Assembly: GCF_042676245.1 (NCBI RefSeq)
Contig: NZ_JBHTKA010000001.1
Coordinates: forward strand, 620,001-684,000
From: Ohtaekwangia kribbensis
GTDB taxonomy: Bacteria; Bacteroidota; Bacteroidia; Cytophagales; Cyclobacteriaceae
Reading direction: 5' to 3'
DNA length: 64,000 nt
Shown: piece after piece, positions 15,161 to 23,249 of the stretch
How the letters are laid out: every line of letters begins with the position of its first letter
Position numbering within the stretch: the first letter of the stretch is position 1
Translations under genes and position numbers: made by a program
Notes under the pieces: generated by a model
The model's database searches: none
What the model was told of the DNA's origin: nothing
Seen by the model: the letters and a program-made list of their open reading frames with translations, nothing else

Positions 15161-16387
15161 ATGAAAAAGAAAAGAGAAGAAAATCCCATCGTCAATCAGG
15201 TTCTTACCCCTGAATTTCTCAAACAGTTCAAAGACTCTGGAGAGCTTAATTCCTTCATGGAAAATCTATATGCTCGTGCTATGGAACAAATGATAGAAGG
15301 AGAACTGGATAGTCATCTAGGCTATACCAAACATTCTCCAGAAGGTATCAACACTGGCAACTCCCGTAATGGCAAGAGCAACAAGAAAGTCAAAACCACA
15401 CTTGGTGAAGTCGAGTTGGAGATCCCCCGCGATCGTAATAGCACTTTTGAGCCTGTTCTTGTTCCCAAGCGAAGCCGTACGGTAGAAGGTATTGAAGAAA
15501 TTGTTATCTCCCTCTACGCACGGGGTATGAGTGTACGAGATATAGAGCTTCAGATTCGTGACCTCTATGGCTATACCATTTCAGATGCTACGATATCTAA
15601 CATAACCGCTAAAGTACAATCTCACATTACCGAATGGCAGAGTCGTCCGTTAGCCTCGGTATATTTTGTGGTTTGGATGGATGGTATGGTTTTCAAAGTA
15701 AGGCAGAACGGAAAGGTGATTAATAAAACCATTTACCTGGCTGTTGGCCTCAACGCTGAAGGTCATAAAGATGTACTCGGTATGTGGTTGGGAGAAAGTG
15801 AGAGTGCATCCTTCTGGATGAGTGTGTTGACTGATTTAAAGTCTCGGGGAGTCGAAGATATACTTATCACCAGCACCGACAATTTAAAGGGCTTCACAGA
15901 AGCTATCGTCAGTATCTTTCCTCAATCCATAACACAGATATGCGTAGTCCATCAAATCCGAAACGCATCGCGTTATGTAGTATGGAAAGACAAAAAACAA
16001 TTTGCTGCTGACCTGAAGCCTATATATACTGCTGCCAACAAAGATCTTGCGTGGACTGCTTTAGAGAAATTGGAAGATACCTGGGGCAAGAAATATCCGC
16101 ATGCCATTCGATCCTGGAAAGCCAACTGGCAGGAGCTATCGCACTTCTTCGATTTTCCATTGGAGATCAGAACGATGATCTATACCACCAACATCATTGA
16201 AAACCTCAATGGCAAAATCAGGAAGTATACTAAAACAAAGATGTCCTTCCCCGATGATGCTTCGGTACTGAAATCAGTTTACCTGGCCCTACGAGAAATA
16301 ACCAGAAGATGGACGCTGCCCGTACGCAACTGGAGTTTGGTGGTGAATCAATTTATCAACATCTTCGGAGAGCGGTGCAAAATATAA
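15161..16387 (+). CDS. IS256-family (Mutator-type) transposase
   Basis: 408 residues, normal length for the family and apparently intact. The N-terminal region has MEQMIEGELDSHLGYTKHSP and GNSRNGKSNKKVKTTLGEVE. ARGMSVRDIELQIRDLYGY is the family's helical DNA-binding part. The DDE residues are D174 (VVWMDGMV), D240 (ITSTDNLKGF) and E347 (YTTNIIENLN), with the CVVHQIRN signature at 261-268. It catalyses cut-and-copy transposition of the element around it. A relic of a similar element end lies at 32090-32131. Confidence 0.95.
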   Translation: MKKKREENPIVNQVLTPEFLKQFKDSGELNSFMENLYARAMEQMIEGELDSHLGYTKHSPEGINTGNSRNGKSNKKVKTTLGEVELEIPRDRNSTFEPVLVPKRSRTVEGIEEIVISLYARGMSVRDIELQIRDLYGYTISDATISNITAKVQSHITEWQSRPLASVYFVVWMDGMVFKVRQNGKVINKTIYLAVGLNAEGHKDVLGMWLGESESASFWMSVLTDLKSRGVEDILITSTDNLKGFTEAIVSIFPQSITQICVVHQIRNASRYVVWKDKKQFAADLKPIYTAANKDLAWTALEKLEDTWGKKYPHAIRSWKANWQELSHFFDFPLEIRTMIYTTNIIENLNGKIRKYTKTKMSFPDDASVLKSVYLALREITRRWTLPVRNWSLVVNQFINIFGERCKI

Positions 16388-16548
16388 TCCCTTTACGCAG
16401 TTGCTTAGACGCTTACACACTTTTTTAGGCAGTGTCGATACACAATATCACCAACCTTATATTTGTTCATACTTTTTTATACAACAACAATATAAAAAAC
16501 ACATTTTTTCGAACAGAACCTGCCTGCCACAAAGTAGTTATCTTGTAA

Positions 16549-16854
16549 TCAATATTTCGTCCAGTTCTCAACAACCCATTCATGGACCTTCTGATGCGAT
16601 CGGATATCACCGGGCAAATAATCATGAATCATTTTTTCAATCTTGGAGCCTAGCTCCTTCTTTCTCTGATTTGATTCATCCTTCCATGAAGCTTGACCAT
16701 TCACAAATCTGTTAATGAAGTATACAACTTCATACCCTTCATGTCGATTCAATAAAACACTATCCGGAAATCCGGTTACTTTAGCACTGTCACCTTCAGT
16801 TGTACGCCATGCATAATCACTATAATATAAATCAGATTTATTAAATGTATACAT
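16549..16854 (-). CDS. Small conserved Bacteroidota hypothetical protein (101 aa)
   Basis: A soluble protein starting MYTFNKSDLYYSDYAWRTTE. It then carries KVTGFPDSVLLNRHEGYEVV, YFINRFV and a C-terminal EKMIHDYLPGDIRSHQKVHE plus WVVENWTKY. I recall this arrangement (D-Y-x-W, G-x-P-D-S-x-L-L-N-R, L-P-G-D-x-R-S) from many Bacteroidota genomes without an assigned function. It stands alone to the right of the IS element. A phased TTCCGAA repeat cluster lies 75-125 bases upstream of its start. Confidence 0.72.
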   Translation of the reverse strand: MYTFNKSDLYYSDYAWRTTEGDSAKVTGFPDSVLLNRHEGYEVVYFINRFVNGQASWKDESNQRKKELGSKIEKMIHDYLPGDIRSHQKVHEWVVENWTKY

Positions 16855-16928
16855 GTCAGTATGGTTAATTTAGTTCTTCGTTGTTTTTATAAAGATGAAC
16901 TATCCTACTAAAACCGCTTATCAAATTT

Positions 16929-16977
16929 TTCCGAACGATACTATATTTCTTCCGAACGCATCAATATTGTTTCCGAA
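16929..16977. promoter_or_regulatory. Three TTCCGAA repeats with exact 21-bp phasing
   Basis: TTCCGAACG at 16929, TTCCGAACG at 16950 and TTCCGAAAT at 16971 are spaced exactly 21 bases apart, so they face the same side of the helix. They lie in the 297-base gap between the divergent genes starting at 16854 and 17152. This looks like a cooperative binding site; the regulator is unknown. Confidence 0.5.
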
Positions 16978-17035
16978 ATAATTCTAAAAGGATTCAAATA
17001 GTACCTGCTTGATGAACACAATACAAATAAACAAA

Positions 17036-17073
17036 AGCCCATCCACCACTTCTTCCGAAGCGATAGATGGGCT
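17036..17073 (-). terminator. AGCCCATC/GATGGGCT hairpin with minus-strand T run
   Basis: AGCCCATC at 17036-17043 pairs with GATGGGCT at 17066-17073. On the minus strand the stem is followed by TTTTGTTT, which makes an intrinsic terminator. No gene on the minus strand ends there. The same stem sequence recurs at 22056-22103. Confidence 0.5.
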
Positions 17074-17151
17074 CTACTCTGATAATATATATAAATTAAT
17101 TTTTGTTACAACATTCTTCCGCTATAAATATCCAACTATATTTCAACAATC

Positions 17152-17532
17152 ATGGCTCGCACATTGCTCCTACTCCTCTTAATATGCCCTTTGATGCAAG
17201 TAACATCTTACGGCCAAACAACACCTTGCGATTCTGCATATAGTGTAGTAGATGAAATGCCTAAGTTTGGAAAGGAAGATTTCGACTTGATGTTATATTT
17301 TGCAAAGCATTTACAGTTCGGCAGCTGCGGTCTCGATGAGATGAAGATATTAACCTGGACTATCGATCGTACCGGAAACATGATTAATATTGACGCTCCC
17401 TCTCTGGAAGGACAATGCAGGCAAAAGATCATTGAACAGCTTAAGGCGTTTCCCCGGTGGAAACCCGGCAGACTAAACGGAAAACCAGTCTGCGTAAAGA
17501 TGAGTTTCAGAATGTGCATTAAAACCGGATAG
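17152..17532 (+). CDS. Secreted TonB C-terminal-like protein, paralogue 1 (126 aa)
   Basis: A signal peptide MARTLLLLLLICPLMQVTSYG is followed by a mature part of about 105 residues. MKILTWTIDRTGNMINIDAP, then QKIIEQLKAFPRWKPGRLNG and KPVCVKMSFRMCI, follow the TonB C-terminal fold (strand, helix ending in P-x-W-x-P-G, then a closing strand). There is no transmembrane anchor or proline-rich linker, so it is not a working TonB by itself; it would be a free periplasmic domain. Paired cysteines suggest disulphides. A close paralogue follows at 17881. Tandem copies and the shared upstream sequence show recent duplication. Confidence 0.75.
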   Translation: MARTLLLLLLICPLMQVTSYGQTTPCDSAYSVVDEMPKFGKEDFDLMLYFAKHLQFGSCGLDEMKILTWTIDRTGNMINIDAPSLEGQCRQKIIEQLKAFPRWKPGRLNGKPVCVKMSFRMCIKTG

Positions 17533-17880
17533 TAAAAAGTAATCTCAGCCGCCCGAATATCTTCATACCCCCTAACAACTGCAACGCACACTGATTAAGA
17601 TTGCCCGCGCGGGGATGCCGCATAGGTCCATTCATCTCCCGATTAAGTTAGCAGTGGCGGCATGACGTGCGCTTGATGTTCTTTTTCATCAGTTCAGACA
17701 AATTGTGCTATGGCACACCAGAACAATAGATCGTCATTTCGCTGACACGCTTGTACTATGAAATATAGTACATGCTGTGCGGAATCCCCTGATTGAATAG
17801 TCGTTCAAAGTAATGGATTCTACATCAATATTTCTTTCTACGCCCGCTCAAGGATTCGAATATCCAGCTATATTTCCTCC
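17533..17880. other. Gap of about 350 bases without a gene
   Basis: I see no credible coding frame, RNA gene or strong hairpin here. The last 25 bases (AATATCCAGCTATATTTC) match the bases before the first paralogue, so the duplication included its promoter-proximal leader. Confidence 0.5.
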
Positions 17881-18264
17881 ATGATAGCCCGCGCATTCCT
17901 CTTGCTCCTCTTGATATGCCCTTGGACGCATGCAATAACTTACGGGCAAACAACACCGTGTGATTCTGTATATACGATTGTAGACGAGATGCCCGAATTT
18001 GCAACATCAACTATAGATCCGCTGTCATATTTAGTGAAGCACTTAACGGTTGGCAAAAAATGCGATCAGATACGGATAATAACCTGGACAATCGACCGCA
18101 CAGGAAACATGGCAAACATTGACGTCCGTCCGTTGGAAGGAGAATGCAAGCAAAAGATCATTGACCAGCTTAAAACGTTTCCACAGTGGAAGCCCGGCAA
18201 ACTAAATGGACAACCCGTCTGTGTTAAGATGAGTTTCAGTGTTTGCATTAGAGCTAGTGATTAA
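17881..18264 (+). CDS. Secreted TonB C-terminal-like protein, paralogue 2 (127 aa)
   Basis: Same architecture as the gene at 17152: signal peptide MIARAFLLLLLICPWTHAIT, then TTPCDSVYTIVDEMPEF, RIITWTIDRTGNMANIDVRP, IIDQLKTFPQWKPGKLNGQP and VCVKMSFSVCI. The paralogues differ mostly in the segment between residues 40 and 60, which includes the Cys environment. It is expected in the periplasm, with function unknown beyond the TonB-C-like fold. It is separated from its twin by about 350 empty bases, so it probably has its own promoter. Confidence 0.75.
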   Translation: MIARAFLLLLLICPWTHAITYGQTTPCDSVYTIVDEMPEFATSTIDPLSYLVKHLTVGKKCDQIRIITWTIDRTGNMANIDVRPLEGECKQKIIDQLKTFPQWKPGKLNGQPVCVKMSFSVCIRASD

Positions 18265-18326
18265 ACCCATGACCGATGTTTTTGAGATTATCTGAGAAAT
18301 CTGAATAAATTATATTGTACAACTAT

Positions 18327-18691
18327 ATGACGAGCTTTATAACCATTGTGTTTCTTTTGCTAGGCTTTCAACCAAGAACATCGACACCTATAATCGAAAT
18401 AACATCCGTTAACATGACCACCGCGACAAGGACAACTGTTCCATGCTCAGAATTTGAGCAGCGGTTTGATGGCAGGAAAAAAGTAAGAACCTTAAACGGA
18501 CGCAAGGAAGTTAACAGTTTTCTAAACGAACTAAATAATCTACCCAAGTTTAATCGTAAAAAAACCGATACCGACACGAGAGCTCAGATACTAATTATAT
18601 ACCCCGATCGCACCGAGAAAATAAATTTACAATCCTCCGCGATGGCACCTCTTATAGTATGACTGAAAAACTTAAAAGAATTATTTGGTGA
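18327..18691 (+). pseudogene. Secreted hypothetical protein, apparent frameshift near the 3' end
   Basis: From the ATG at 18327 the frame gives a signal-like N-terminus (MTSFITIVFLLLGFQPRTST), a middle with RKKVRTLNGRKEVNSFLNEL and QILIIYPDRTE, then an abrupt poor ending and a stop at 18660. If one base is skipped at the A-rich GAGAAAATAAATTT around 18617, the reading continues NKFTILRDGTSYSMTEKLKR and IIW to a TGA at 18689-18691. That is a far better ending for a beta-hairpin domain. It is either a real frameshift or a sequencing error. Function unknown. Confidence 0.55.
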
Positions 18692-18806
18692 GTAAGACAA
18701 TAACTTTTGTTACCATGCAATATGCGACTATACCTCAGCAATCAAGTCTAGGAAGTGCGAAGTCGCTAACCATAGATATGCCTTTGCCTAATCATGAAAT
18801 CATCTC

Positions 18807-20048
18807 TCAATGCTTAATGACCTGTAAATTAACCACGTGACCGATTTGTCTCGGTTGATAATGGGAGAAATTTCCGTTATTGAAAAATATAGGATCAAAG
18901 GTAAATATCCCTCCCTGAGGAGTAACTGCATACTCAATATTGGGAGTCCAATAGGTCCACATCGCTATATTATCTTTTGGAGGAGTACATGCTCCCACTT
19001 GAATCCATGCACCATTTAATGGATCAATAGCGACAATTTTGCCGTAATTAGTTACAAGGTAATAGACTGGACTTGCATCATTCGGAAAAAAGCACTGAGC
19101 AACATATATTTCACTTACAATATTATTTCCTGTAATGATAGTTGTCGAATTCAGAACGGATTTCAATGCGGAAAATCCCATGCTGTTTCCATCGCTCGTT
19201 ATTTTATAAGCTTTATTGTCTGCTTCGGCTTCAATTGAACTCCCAAGATCTTTCATATACTTATAGGCAAAGACTTCAACACCCCAATTTTTATATTGCT
19301 CTACATGTGTAATTTCATGAGCCCACCAAAAAGTTAAATTTACTGGGGGTTCATTATTAAAAACTATAATATCATCCACAACTACCGCATATTCATTTCC
19401 CATATACTTCTGTCCTCGACCAATAAACTGAGGCAAAGTGATTTCAACACTCCCCACAGTGTATCGCACTCTGTCTAATACTTCAGAAGAAAAGTGCGGA
19501 GCAAGTAGTTGTTTTATATTTTGAGGCAATGGTCGAGCGCTTCCAATATGTCTTTCTCTAGCAGCCCTAATAGCACCTGCCAAAGGAGCTGCAAGGATTT
19601 GAAATGGATTCTGGTTTTTCAAAATATTTCCAACCGTATAAGCACTAGATGTTCCTAATTGCGAATACAATTGAGTAGTAAAAGTACCCACATCAAAAAC
19701 AAACTTACCAGGCTCGCCAAAAGTACTTGAAAAAGATAGAGCTTGTTGGTAAATAAAGTTTTGAGGTCTATTAGCCAATTCCGCTGCATCAATAACAGCC
19801 GTTCCTGCTGACTGTCCCAGCTGTTTATAGGGCTCAAATATAGTGTTGGCATTTGCCTGACCTGTCACAACTTGAGATGTATTGACAATACTTTGATAGG
19901 GTGCTGTGGTAATCTTAACACCGGTATCGACTATACTTCCAAATGTCTTACCTATTGACTTCAAAATCTGACTATGTCCATGTAGAGAAGTCAACAAGAA
20001 ATGCAGCAATAAAAATAGCCGAATCGTAGAAATAGATTTTATAACCAT
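18807..20048 (-). CDS. Secreted HEXXH-type protein, DUF4157-like (413 aa)
   Basis: A signal peptide (IRLFLLLHFLLTSLHGHSQ) starts the protein. Residues about 25-190 are helical and low in motifs. The central LLAPHFSSEVLDRVRYTVGS, then DDIIVFNNEPP and TFWWAHEITHVEQYKNWGVE, match the DUF4157 pattern: a zincin-like HEITH with the HxxQY continuation. A helix EAEADNKAYKI carries a possible third ligand. The last 130 residues are beta-rich. DUF4157 domains occur in proteins tied to contractile injection systems and polymorphic toxins, some of them peptidases. It is the last of three minus-strand genes headed by a caspase-like gene. Confidence 0.75.
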   Translation of the reverse strand: MVIKSISTIRLFLLLHFLLTSLHGHSQILKSIGKTFGSIVDTGVKITTAPYQSIVNTSQVVTGQANANTIFEPYKQLGQSAGTAVIDAAELANRPQNFIYQQALSFSSTFGEPGKFVFDVGTFTTQLYSQLGTSSAYTVGNILKNQNPFQILAAPLAGAIRAARERHIGSARPLPQNIKQLLAPHFSSEVLDRVRYTVGSVEITLPQFIGRGQKYMGNEYAVVVDDIIVFNNEPPVNLTFWWAHEITHVEQYKNWGVEVFAYKYMKDLGSSIEAEADNKAYKITSDGNSMGFSALKSVLNSTTIITGNNIVSEIYVAQCFFPNDASPVYYLVTNYGKIVAIDPLNGAWIQVGACTPPKDNIAMWTYWTPNIEYAVTPQGGIFTFDPIFFNNGNFSHYQPRQIGHVVNLQVIKH

Positions 20049-20086
20049 AATTTTACAGTATTACATTGATCCATTGTATTTATAGT

Positions 20087-20542
20087 TCATTTAGTTGCAC
20101 TTGAAGAGATATTAGCAATAACACGTTCCAGTTTATTATTATTTATCAAGTCGATCAATTGGGGTTCACTGACACTGTCCTTTTTGAAAACCAATATTTT
20201 TGAGCACGGGGCGACACTTATCACAAAGGAATCACCTCCGTAATTAATTGCATACTGCGCATAGTGCGGACATCTTTTGCTATTAGAATCTTTTGAATAA
20301 ATACTATCTGATTCAATAGTGTCTATAAGCAATTTCTTATTTTCCAAAGTCAGCACGTATTCAACATCAATTTTATAGCCTTGTATATATTTATAATTTT
20401 TGTCTTCTGTATCCATAGCTACCGCTTCTGGTGCAACCGCGTACAATGCTATTGTTCTTTCATTGGATTTGTCATTTTTTGATGGAGTCACACAAAAGGA
20501 TAAAATCAACAATAGGAAAGCTATACCATTCTCTTTTTTCAT
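20087..20542 (-). CDS. Small secreted or lipoprotein-like hypothetical protein (151 aa)
   Basis: MKKENGIAFLLLILSFCVTP is a signal peptide with a cysteine at position 17 (LSFC) that fits a lipobox loosely. The mature part starts with a disordered KNDKSNERT, then has YIQGYKIDVEYVLTLENKKL, a CPHYAQYAINYGGDSFVISV core with two cysteines and a helical end. No family recognised. It lies 5 bases after the caspase-like gene and 38 bases before the DUF4157-like gene, so it is the middle gene of one operon and may bind or modulate the protease. Confidence 0.6.
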   Translation of the reverse strand: MKKENGIAFLLLILSFCVTPSKNDKSNERTIALYAVAPEAVAMDTEDKNYKYIQGYKIDVEYVLTLENKKLLIDTIESDSIYSKDSNSKRCPHYAQYAINYGGDSFVISVAPCSKILVFKKDSVSEPQLIDLINNNKLERVIANISSSATK

Positions 20543-20547
20543 ATTGA

Positions 20548-21852
20548 TTAATTAACAGCGTAAATTCCATTCTGAGGCTCACAACCACTCAAATTTTGCG
20601 TTTTATAATTTGCAGAGTTAATCGCTCTTGTAACTATATTCCTCCATGTGGGAGTCTGACCACCCAAATAACTGACCTCCTTATCTATTGACTGGAAAAA
20701 ACTACTTATAAAGTACCCACCGTCAACTGAACTGCCACAGGATGTTTCCCCACTTCTGGCAGCAGCAGCTATAACATTTGATCTGGTATCAAGAAACAGA
20801 GACTTCAATCTTTGAATACTTCCCTGACTCATATTCCTAGATGCAAGTGAGATCAATCCGTTACGATTGGTAGCTCCAAGTTCACTATTACAACAATCAC
20901 CAATTATTATGTTCAATCGAGCCCCTTTAGCTACAATATTATGATATACAGATTCAAGGCTCATAGTATTATTTTGTGATAACGTCTCTGTTCGTAAGTA
21001 CTTAAGAGCCATTGTTGGATATGCGCTATTTTGATTTCTCCACCTAAATCCGTGTCCGGAGTACACAAAAATTACTATATCATTCGAAAGTGGCTGAAGT
21101 TCCTCTAAGGCTGTTTCAACTGCATCCTTACTAAAAGCTATTCCAGAAATCACTTTTCTGCTAAATCCTATTTTCAGCTCTTGCGAAATGTTTTCCAATT
21201 CATTTATAACAGTGTTCTCATCTACAGCGCAGCTCAACCGGATATCTGGAACTTGTGTATTAGAAACCAAAATTAGGTGAAGAGTACTCTCTCCAGTTGG
21301 AACCTCCACGGGTGTATTATATTTTAAAAGTGCCGTGTAATAGTATTCATCGTTGTTAAAAAAATTGTAAACATACTCACTTGTAAATTGCTTGGGATCA
21401 AGCTCTTTCCAGCTTCTAACTTCTCTTAAAAAAGAAGAACGATTACTCCTTTGTAAATATTGATCATCAATTGTATACAACTTATCAAATCCCTGGTCAG
21501 TTACTTTTGTAAAATAAAAATTATCTGCATTATATGCCTTGTCAGCCATATTGCCATCAGAGCTATAAACTACTTTTGCATCTATACCATCAAGTATATA
21601 CTTCTGATCACCATTGTTCATAGTAATGTACTTCCCTTTACATTCAAATTCTGCAACAATGTAAATTCCTTGTTGGTTATTGTACTTAACACGCATTAGT
21701 GCGTCATCATCACTATAGTAAATAAGTAATCCGGTGTAAAGAATATCCTGGTTCACATCCTTCCATATTACTTCATAAAAATTCTGGCCGAGCAGATCTA
21801 TTTGAACCAATTGTAAAAACAAAATAAGTGCTAGCTGAATCTTTGTTTTCAT
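20548..21852 (-). CDS. Secreted caspase-like (C14) protease
   Basis: 434 residues. A signal peptide MKTKIQLALILFLQLVQIDL ends near GQNFYE. Residues 25-190 are beta-rich and unknown. The peptidase part starts at about 195 with STLHLILVSNTQVPDIRLSC. FVYSGHGFRW gives the catalytic His267, and IIIGDCCNSELG gives the catalytic Cys321 after GDC, as in orthocaspases and metacaspases. A later NVIAAAARSGETSCGSSVDG is the usual substrate-loop region. Such enzymes cut after basic or acidic residues; the specificity here is unknown. An export signal is unusual for a caspase and puts it in the periplasm or outside the cell. Confidence 0.85.
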   Translation of the reverse strand: MKTKIQLALILFLQLVQIDLLGQNFYEVIWKDVNQDILYTGLLIYYSDDDALMRVKYNNQQGIYIVAEFECKGKYITMNNGDQKYILDGIDAKVVYSSDGNMADKAYNADNFYFTKVTDQGFDKLYTIDDQYLQRSNRSSFLREVRSWKELDPKQFTSEYVYNFFNNDEYYYTALLKYNTPVEVPTGESTLHLILVSNTQVPDIRLSCAVDENTVINELENISQELKIGFSRKVISGIAFSKDAVETALEELQPLSNDIVIFVYSGHGFRWRNQNSAYPTMALKYLRTETLSQNNTMSLESVYHNIVAKGARLNIIIGDCCNSELGATNRNGLISLASRNMSQGSIQRLKSLFLDTRSNVIAAAARSGETSCGSSVDGGYFISSFFQSIDKEVSYLGGQTPTWRNIVTRAINSANYKTQNLSGCEPQNGIYAVN

Positions 21853-22371
21853 AGAAAAAGTTTGATTAGGTTAACAACTAAACTCCTAAAAATTATCCGT
21901 GCTCGGTACCGAATTATTTTTTTTCCAGCAAAAGCAGGACATCCTCCTTTTTTACAAGGAGGCCAACTAATTATTGAATGAAGATATTGATCCCTGACCC
22001 TGTTTGGACGATAATAAATTATATCTCCATAGGTCGGATTTATATAAGACATAAAAAGCCCATCTTATTTCGCTTATTTTCACAAGCGAAACCAGATGGG
22101 CTTCTTGAGTATGAAGGTAACAAACTTTTTGATATACGCAAGCACCTGAGACACAAAATATATATCGATAAACCAAATTCAATTACAATTGGTATACTTT
22201 GCTTTGAGACATTAGTGTATATGCTGATACGACTGATGAAAATTATTAATTAAGAGATGTGCCTTAAAATTGAACAAATCCGCTTGAAATATATGCGTTC
22301 ATAAATCGTTATAGGTATAATGTTCTTAAATTAGGGGTATCAGGTTTCAGTCGTTTTGAACACAAACGCAG
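21853..22371. other. Divergent intergenic region (519 bases) with hairpins
   Basis: No convincing gene is seen. It contains a small hairpin CCTCCTT/AAGGAGG at 21943-21962 and the large nested hairpin at 22056-22103. A frame of about 91 codons on the plus strand (21978-22253) runs through that hairpin and has no protein-like features, so I do not call it. Confidence 0.5.
22056..22103 (-). terminator. Nested hairpin with AAGCCCATCT stem, orphan terminator
   Basis: AAGCCCATCT (22056-22065) pairs with AGATGGGCTT (22094-22103). Inside, TTTCGCTT (22068-22075) pairs with AAGCGAAA (22084-22091). On the minus strand GGGCTTTTTATG follows, a proper T run. No minus-strand gene ends here. The stem is shared with the hairpin at 17036-17073. 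Confidence 0.55.
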
Positions 22372-22779
22372 ATGAAAAGATTAATCATCATCGGAATACT
22401 GGCGTCTATCACAAACTTGTCTTTCGCGCAGGAAAAACCAAAGTTGGTGGAGTACTATATGCGGCATGATCAGATCGGCTCCAGGTTTACACGATGGTAT
22501 TGGCATTTGCGAAATGTACCTACAACGGCCTGGATGGAGACCTTGGCATTAACTGATAACGGCAGGTTTGTTCACTATATGGCGTCATCGAGTCTGCCGA
22601 GTTGGGTATATGGAACGTGGCAAAAAGAGAACAACGTTATCAGGCTTCAAGCGGACTCTGTTTATAGCAGTTCACTCAAGAAGGGCGCTATATATGAATT
22701 CGTTGTGGTGAAAAGAAAACTCTACAACCAACCGGATCAACTCAATAGTAAGCGGTGGGTAATGAAGAGGGTGCATTGA
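22372..22779 (+). CDS. Secreted hypothetical protein (135 aa)
   Basis: A signal peptide MKRLIIIGILASITNLSFAQ is followed by about 115 residues of mature protein. The pattern WMETLALTDNGRFVHYMASS, YGTWQKENNVIRLQADSVYS and VVVKRKLYNQPDQLNSKRWV (strand, turn, G-x-W, strand) resembles small lipocalin-like or META-like beta barrels that compare a test value with a default. That is a weak resemblance and I assign no function. It is monocistronic, with repeat material right after its stop. Confidence 0.6.
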   Translation: MKRLIIIGILASITNLSFAQEKPKLVEYYMRHDQIGSRFTRWYWHLRNVPTTAWMETLALTDNGRFVHYMASSSLPSWVYGTWQKENNVIRLQADSVYSSSLKKGAIYEFVVVKRKLYNQPDQLNSKRWVMKRVH

Positions 22780-22787
22780 AAATCCCA

Positions 22788-22893
22788 TTGCACGAAGAAC
22801 ACAAAGAAAGACACGAAGTTTCACAAAGGTTAATACAAATTTCTCTGAGAACTCTGTGTCTTCTTCGAGAACTTTGTGGCCCTGGATTATATC
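22788..22893. repeat. CTCTGTG-type repeat, copy 3 (inverted pair)
   Basis: ACACAAAGAAAGACACGAAG on the left is an inverted version of CTCTGTGTCTTCTTCGAGAA and CTTTGTGGCCCTGGATT on the right, so this copy could fold into a long imperfect hairpin. It follows the stop at 22779 by only a few bases. Confidence 0.6.
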
Positions 22894-22943
22894 TCTCTGA
22901 AAGGAACCCCTACCCTCTTAAAAGCAAAAACGCCTCCTATACC

Positions 22944-23231
22944 CTAACCACTAACGGCCTCCACCAAAGCACAGAAAGCCTGCTCGATCGCACGCACATG
23001 CCGCTCCCGATCCTGCTGGCGTTTCGTCAGGGCTATAATTCCTTTCTGTTTGTGGACTTGTCCGAAGGTATAGTTGTCTTTTTTGAAGGCCAGACGATCG
23101 GCATCGATAATAGTTATGGCATAGCCTTCTATGGTAACGGAACTATGTCCTGCGGAATCGGTATGACTTGTTATATAGGCATGAACTTTCTCGAAGTTTT
23201 GTCTCGAGAAGCAACTGGACGACTGGGGCAT
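22944..23231 (-). CDS. Small hypothetical protein (95 aa)
   Basis: I start at the ATG at 23231 (MPQSSSCFSRQNFEKVHAYI); the longer frame would read through repeat copy 4. The protein is beta-rich then helical: SVTIEGYAITIIDADRLAFK, NYTFGQVHKQKGIIALTKRQ and a helix RHVRAIEQAFCALVEAV. The strand order looks like a real small domain, but I know no family. It is flanked on both sides by dispersed repeats. A plus-strand frame over the same bases has a less protein-like composition. Confidence 0.45.
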   Translation of the reverse strand: MPQSSSCFSRQNFEKVHAYITSHTDSAGHSSVTIEGYAITIIDADRLAFKKDNYTFGQVHKQKGIIALTKRQQDRERHVRAIEQAFCALVEAVSG

Positions 23232-23249
23232 TTTTAATAACGTGTATAT

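Larger units (their letters stand above)
15046..16413 (+). mobile_element. IS256-family insertion sequence
   Basis: The left end AGCGTCTAAGTAACTGTGTA... at 15046-15069 and the inverted right end at 16390-16413 match over 24 bases with two mismatches and bracket one transposase gene. No clean target-site duplication is seen: the flanks TACACAGG (left, one base offset) and TACACACT (right) share six of eight bases. The element lies directly behind the methyltransferase gene and may have displaced whatever followed it. Confidence 0.82.

Noticed and set aside
21978..22253. A 91-codon plus-strand frame in the divergent gap
   Set aside because: It runs straight through the nested hairpin at 22056-22103 and has no recognisable domain or start signal.
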